Source: Baffinella frigidus
Taxonomy: Eukaryota > Cryptophyceae > Cryptomonadales > Baffinellaceae
Direction of reading: 5' to 3'
Assembly: GCA_026770585.1 (NCBI GenBank)
Contig: MU646465.1
Coordinates: 12,477 to 30,906, forward strand
Length of the DNA: 18,430 bases
A program made the translations under genes and the position numbers. The notes under the pieces are model-generated. The model was not told the DNA's origin, searched no databases, and saw nothing but the letters and a program-made list of their open reading frames with translations. Position 1 is the stretch's first letter. The number at the start of each line of letters is the position of its first letter. Positions 16,170-18,430 of the stretch are shown in pieces.

Positions 16170-18102
16170 CTGCCATGCGGCAGAGCATCGTGCGTTTATT
16201 TATTTTGATTTAGTTATTTGTCCCTCGAGTGGCCAGTAGGGTCATACGCCCTGTCGTAGGGCCCTAGGACCTGCCTACGATCTCTTTGGGGTCGAATTCG
16301 ACCCCGTGCCCACTTAAGGGGTATCCATACGGACCGGGACCAGCCATGGGGGGCAAGGATCGCGTCACGTGACCCACACCAGCCGGGGTGCAGGCATGCA
16401 CATGTCTGCCTACGCGAGATTTGATACTCTTTGATATCTTAGCCTTAAGATAAGCACGGATAAGCTATTTTAGGCATCAAACCAAGACTTAAGATAGCAT
16501 AAATGGCTCCACCAAGGCGACCTGAGGTCGCGTTGGGATTTTCTAAAGCCTGGACCCCCTCCCGCGTAGGGGCATCAAGTGCGCAGGGATGCCTCACTCC
16601 CCTCTCTCGCCTGTGCTTGCCACGCTTGCTCACCCCCCTCTTGACTGCCTGTGCTTGTCACGCGTGCTCACTCACAGGCATGGGCATGTGGGGGTTGGCG
16701 GTGTTGCGGAGCATTGTGAAAGGACGTGTGGGAGGGAGGGCAGCAGGCCCAGCGGGTCCTGCAGCAGGGCCAATCCTAGGAGCATAGGACAAAGATAATA
16801 CATCATATATGGCGATAATATATGGCAATATATGGTGGATATGCACCTGCGCGAGAGGTTACCTGGGGTTGGTGGTGGTGCGGAGCATTCTGAAGGGACA
16901 TGTGCGAGGGAGGGCAGCGGGGCAATAGGGCCAATCCTAGGAGCACAGGCCAAAGATAACATATATGGTTATACATGGTTATAATATATGGTAATGTATA
17001 TCCCTTAAGTGACCAGTAGGCCCATACGCCCTACCGTAGGGCCCTAGGACCTGCCTAGGGCGAGTTAGGGCGATTATTCGCCCGTTGGTCACTTAAGGGA
17101 TACGCGGGAGGGCACCTGGGGGTTGGTGGTGTTGCGGAGCATGAGCGCGATCTCGCGCAGAGAGTCGCGCGGCTCCTTGCCAGCCACGATCTTCTGGAAC
17201 GCCCCGACACACGCCCCCTGCCGCCGCCGAACAACGAGGCCAGCCTCAGTGCTGAGCGTGGGTATCCAGGCTCCAAGGGCACCTATGATGTGAGGTTATG
17301 CCGCGATGTTCTGGAACGCCCCCACGCACGCCCCCTGCACCGAGCGGAGAGGAAGAGAGGCCAGACTCACTGCTGAGCGAGAGAGGAGAGGGGAGAGAGG
17401 TTGCCCACCCCCAACAGGCGGGGCGGGATCACCCTCGCACACGCCCCCTGCCACCGCCAAAGAACGAGGTTAGCCTCCGCCCGTGGGAGTGCGCGAGGGC
17501 AGGATCAGTGCCGGGCGATGAGCGAGGTCGGGTTCGGTGCTGAGCGAGAGCGGCTCCTTGCCAGCCAGTATCTTCTGCAACGCCCCGACACACGCCCCCT
17601 GGCGTAGGGTGTGGGGTTTAGTGATGCTGGGGTGACGCACCCTACACGTTGAACACTGCCAGCATCACACAGGGGGTCAGGTGGACCCCGGGCAGGGAGA
17701 GAGGAGCGCCCTGGCCGCATAGTGTATAGGATGACCGTCGTTGGGCGGACCCCGGGCGGGGATAGAGGAGCGGGTGGGACACCGTTGCGCCTGGTGTGGG
17801 ATCAGGCGCCGCGAACGGAAGTGAGAAAACACACGCACACACACACAGAGACACACACACACAGACAGACACACACACAGACACAGACAGACAGACAGAT
17901 AGACAGACAGACAGACAGACACAGACAGACAGACAGACACAGACACAGACACACAGAGACTGAGACTGAGACTGAGACAGAGACAGAGACAGAGACAGAG
18001 ACAGCGACAGAGACACAGACGTCTTTTCAGGGGAGGGGGGGGCACCTTTTTGCCAGACCAGTACTCGGGGTTGGGATCCAAGCGTTCCAGAACGTCGAAC
18101 GC
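16107..18102 (-). CDS. IFT56: Intraflagellar transport protein 56 (TTC26/DYF-13), last three exons
   Basis: Exons at 18102-18046, 17217-17116 and 16169-16107 join in phase 0 to a 73-residue C-terminus and a TAG stop. Recognisable stretches are [15 protein letters not shown], then [15 protein letters not shown], then [18 protein letters not shown]. These match the conserved end of IFT56 as I recall the family. IFT56 is a TPR-type subunit of the IFT-B complex that carries motility proteins into cilia and flagella. The rest of the gene lies beyond the right edge. It converges on the WD40 gene, with no functional link implied. The identity rests on family knowledge and no search was run. Confidence 0.85.
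16219..16323. mobile_element. MITE-like element, family C, copy 4
   Basis: 105 bp, TGTCCCTCGAGTGGCC to CCACTTAAGGGGTA, in the IFT56 last intron. No target duplication seen. Confidence 0.76.
16685..16990 (-). repeat. Tandem units carrying the IFT56 penultimate-exon end
   Basis: Two related units (about 16685-16830 and 16861-16990) each begin with a copy of the exon end (GGGGTTGG...TGCGGAGCAT on the plus strand). They continue AGGGAGGGCAGC, CCAATCCTAGGAGCA and AAAGATAA, ending in ATATATGG repeats. Confidence 0.75.
16999..17102. mobile_element. MITE-like element, family C, copy 5
   Basis: 104 bp, TATCCCTTAAGTGACC to GGTCACTTAAGGGATA. It ends 13 nt from the donor of the IFT56 penultimate exon. 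Confidence 0.78.
17116..17217 (-). CDS. IFT56: IFT56, penultimate exon
   Basis: 34 codons on the minus strand, phase 0/0, from acceptor CGGCGGCAG to donor CCCCAG|GTGCCC. Reads [20 protein letters not shown], then [14 protein letters not shown]. Fragments of its start are repeated at 17290-17600 and of its end at 16685 and 16861. Confidence 0.86.
17290..17600 (-). pseudogene. Shards of the IFT56 penultimate exon start
   Basis: On the minus strand, acceptor-like CAG plus GGGGCGTGTGTCGGGGCGTT-type starts occur near 17592 ([15 protein letters not shown]), 17447 (short) and 17336 ([12 protein letters not shown] then stop). Confidence 0.72.
17828..18018. repeat. AC / AGAC / GAGACA composite microsatellite
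   Basis: About 190 nt of CA, CAGA and GAGACA units, in an IFT56 intron. Confidence 0.92.
18046..18102 (-). CDS. IFT56: IFT56, third-last exon
   Basis: 19 codons read on the minus strand: [19 protein letters not shown]. The acceptor is CCTCCCGCGCAG and the donor AAAAAG|GTGCCC. Phase 0 at both ends. Confidence 0.84.
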
Positions 18103-18105
18103 CTG

Positions 18106-18358
18106 CGCGGGAGGGTGTGGTTGTCAGGACACATCCACACGGTGGACTACCAACCTTTCATCAAAAGTCAACTTGCCTTGATGCAATTAACTTGAGAGAT
18201 TTTCTGGTGCAATTTGGTCACGTACCCCCCTGGAATCCAGGCCCGGCAAACCCCTCGAAGCCCACCGTGTGGAGGGTGGGGTTATCGGACTTTTTAGTTA
18301 TCTGAGTTATTGGCAGGGGCCTGACCCCCCCCCCCCCCCCCCCCCCCCGTTTCGCCAA

Positions 18359-18389
<31 letters not shown>

Positions 18390-18430
18390 AGCCCGCCGAA
18401 CGCCCCCCCCCCCCCCCCCCCCCCCCCCCC
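18106..18430 (-). other. IFT56 upstream intron (partial) with C homopolymers
   Basis: Acceptor CGCAG at 18103-18107. It holds one inverted-repeat element (18135-18272) and then three runs of 22-29 C (about 18327-18348, 18361-18389, 18403-18430) up to the window edge. No gene is seen. Confidence 0.55.
18135..18272. mobile_element. MITE-like element, family G, copy 4
   Basis: 138 bp with ends CCACACGGTGG and CCACCGTGTGG, in an IFT56 intron. It shows that both genes host the same families. Confidence 0.77.

Larger units (their letters stand above)
16170..17115 (-). other. IFT56 last intron
   Basis: 946 nt, GT-AG on the minus strand. It holds two 105-bp elements (16219-16323 and 16999-17102), an ATAGC-rich inverted segment at about 16414-16505, and two tandem units carrying copies of the penultimate-exon 3' end (16685-16830 and 16861-16990). 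Confidence 0.68.
17218..18045 (-). other. IFT56 penultimate intron
   Basis: 828 nt, GT-AG on the minus strand. It contains three shards of the penultimate exon's start (17290-17600), a pair of GGACCCCGGGC repeats (about 17683-17770) and a long AC/AGAC microsatellite. Confidence 0.66.

Noticed and set aside
17642-18195. Open frames rich in Ser-Leu, Cys-Val or Thr-Asp/Glu on both strands
   Set aside because: Products of the AC/AGAC microsatellite.
1-18430. A transposase or reverse transcriptase driving the elements
   Set aside because: No open frame shows such motifs. All elements seen are short and non-coding, so any driver must lie elsewhere.

Overview
This is a window of eukaryotic nuclear DNA holding the ends of two intron-rich genes that converge, surrounded by dense short non-autonomous repeats. 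No prokaryotic operon, rRNA, tRNA, CRISPR array or transposase gene was seen. The right-hand gene encodes the C-terminus of IFT56 (TTC26/DYF-13), an intraflagellar transport protein, so the organism makes flagella. GC-rich exons, long repeat-packed GT-AG introns and degenerate TTTAGGG-like heptamers suit a flagellated microalga or related protist. I cannot name the lineage from sequence alone.

Plus strand, 941-15431: nine exons of a WD40-repeat gene whose 5' end lies outside the window. Exons 1-8 each encode about one WD40 repeat. Six of them are 42-43 codons long, all are symmetric phase 0, and the usual edges are CAG|GTGCGCACG at the start and GCGGAG|GTGCGT at the end. Exon 9 holds the last repeat, a non-repeat C-terminal part and the stop codon. 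Minus strand, 18102 down to 16107: the last three exons of IFT56, whose upstream exons lie beyond the right edge. About 675 bases separate the two stop codons.

The introns (roughly 1.0-2.3 kb in the WD40 gene) are made largely of three kinds of material. (1) Short inverted-repeat elements (MITE-like) of at least a dozen families. One family of about 165-170 bp makes 4-bp target duplications in 5 of 5 copies. A 140-bp family does so in 3 of 4 copies, and one insertion can be read against its empty site. (2) A 141-bp introner-like sequence that begins GTGCGCAGAG, ends at a CTRAC branch-point motif plus CAG, and in intron 8 is flanked by a direct CAGGTGCG duplication exactly at the exon boundary. 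(3) Shards of exon edges: short copies of exon starts with their acceptor, or exon ends with their donor, repeated inside the neighbouring introns of both genes, one of them inverted.

The left 0.9 kb is an upstream intron filled with 7-nt minisatellites resembling a plant-type telomere repeat. Large TC, TTC and AC/AGAC microsatellites lie at about 3.1, 5.1, 14.35 and 17.85 kb. The window ends in long C runs that may be assembly or sequencing artefact. The most interesting theme is the link between inverted-repeat elements, introner-like sequences and splice-site duplication in modular WD40 exons.
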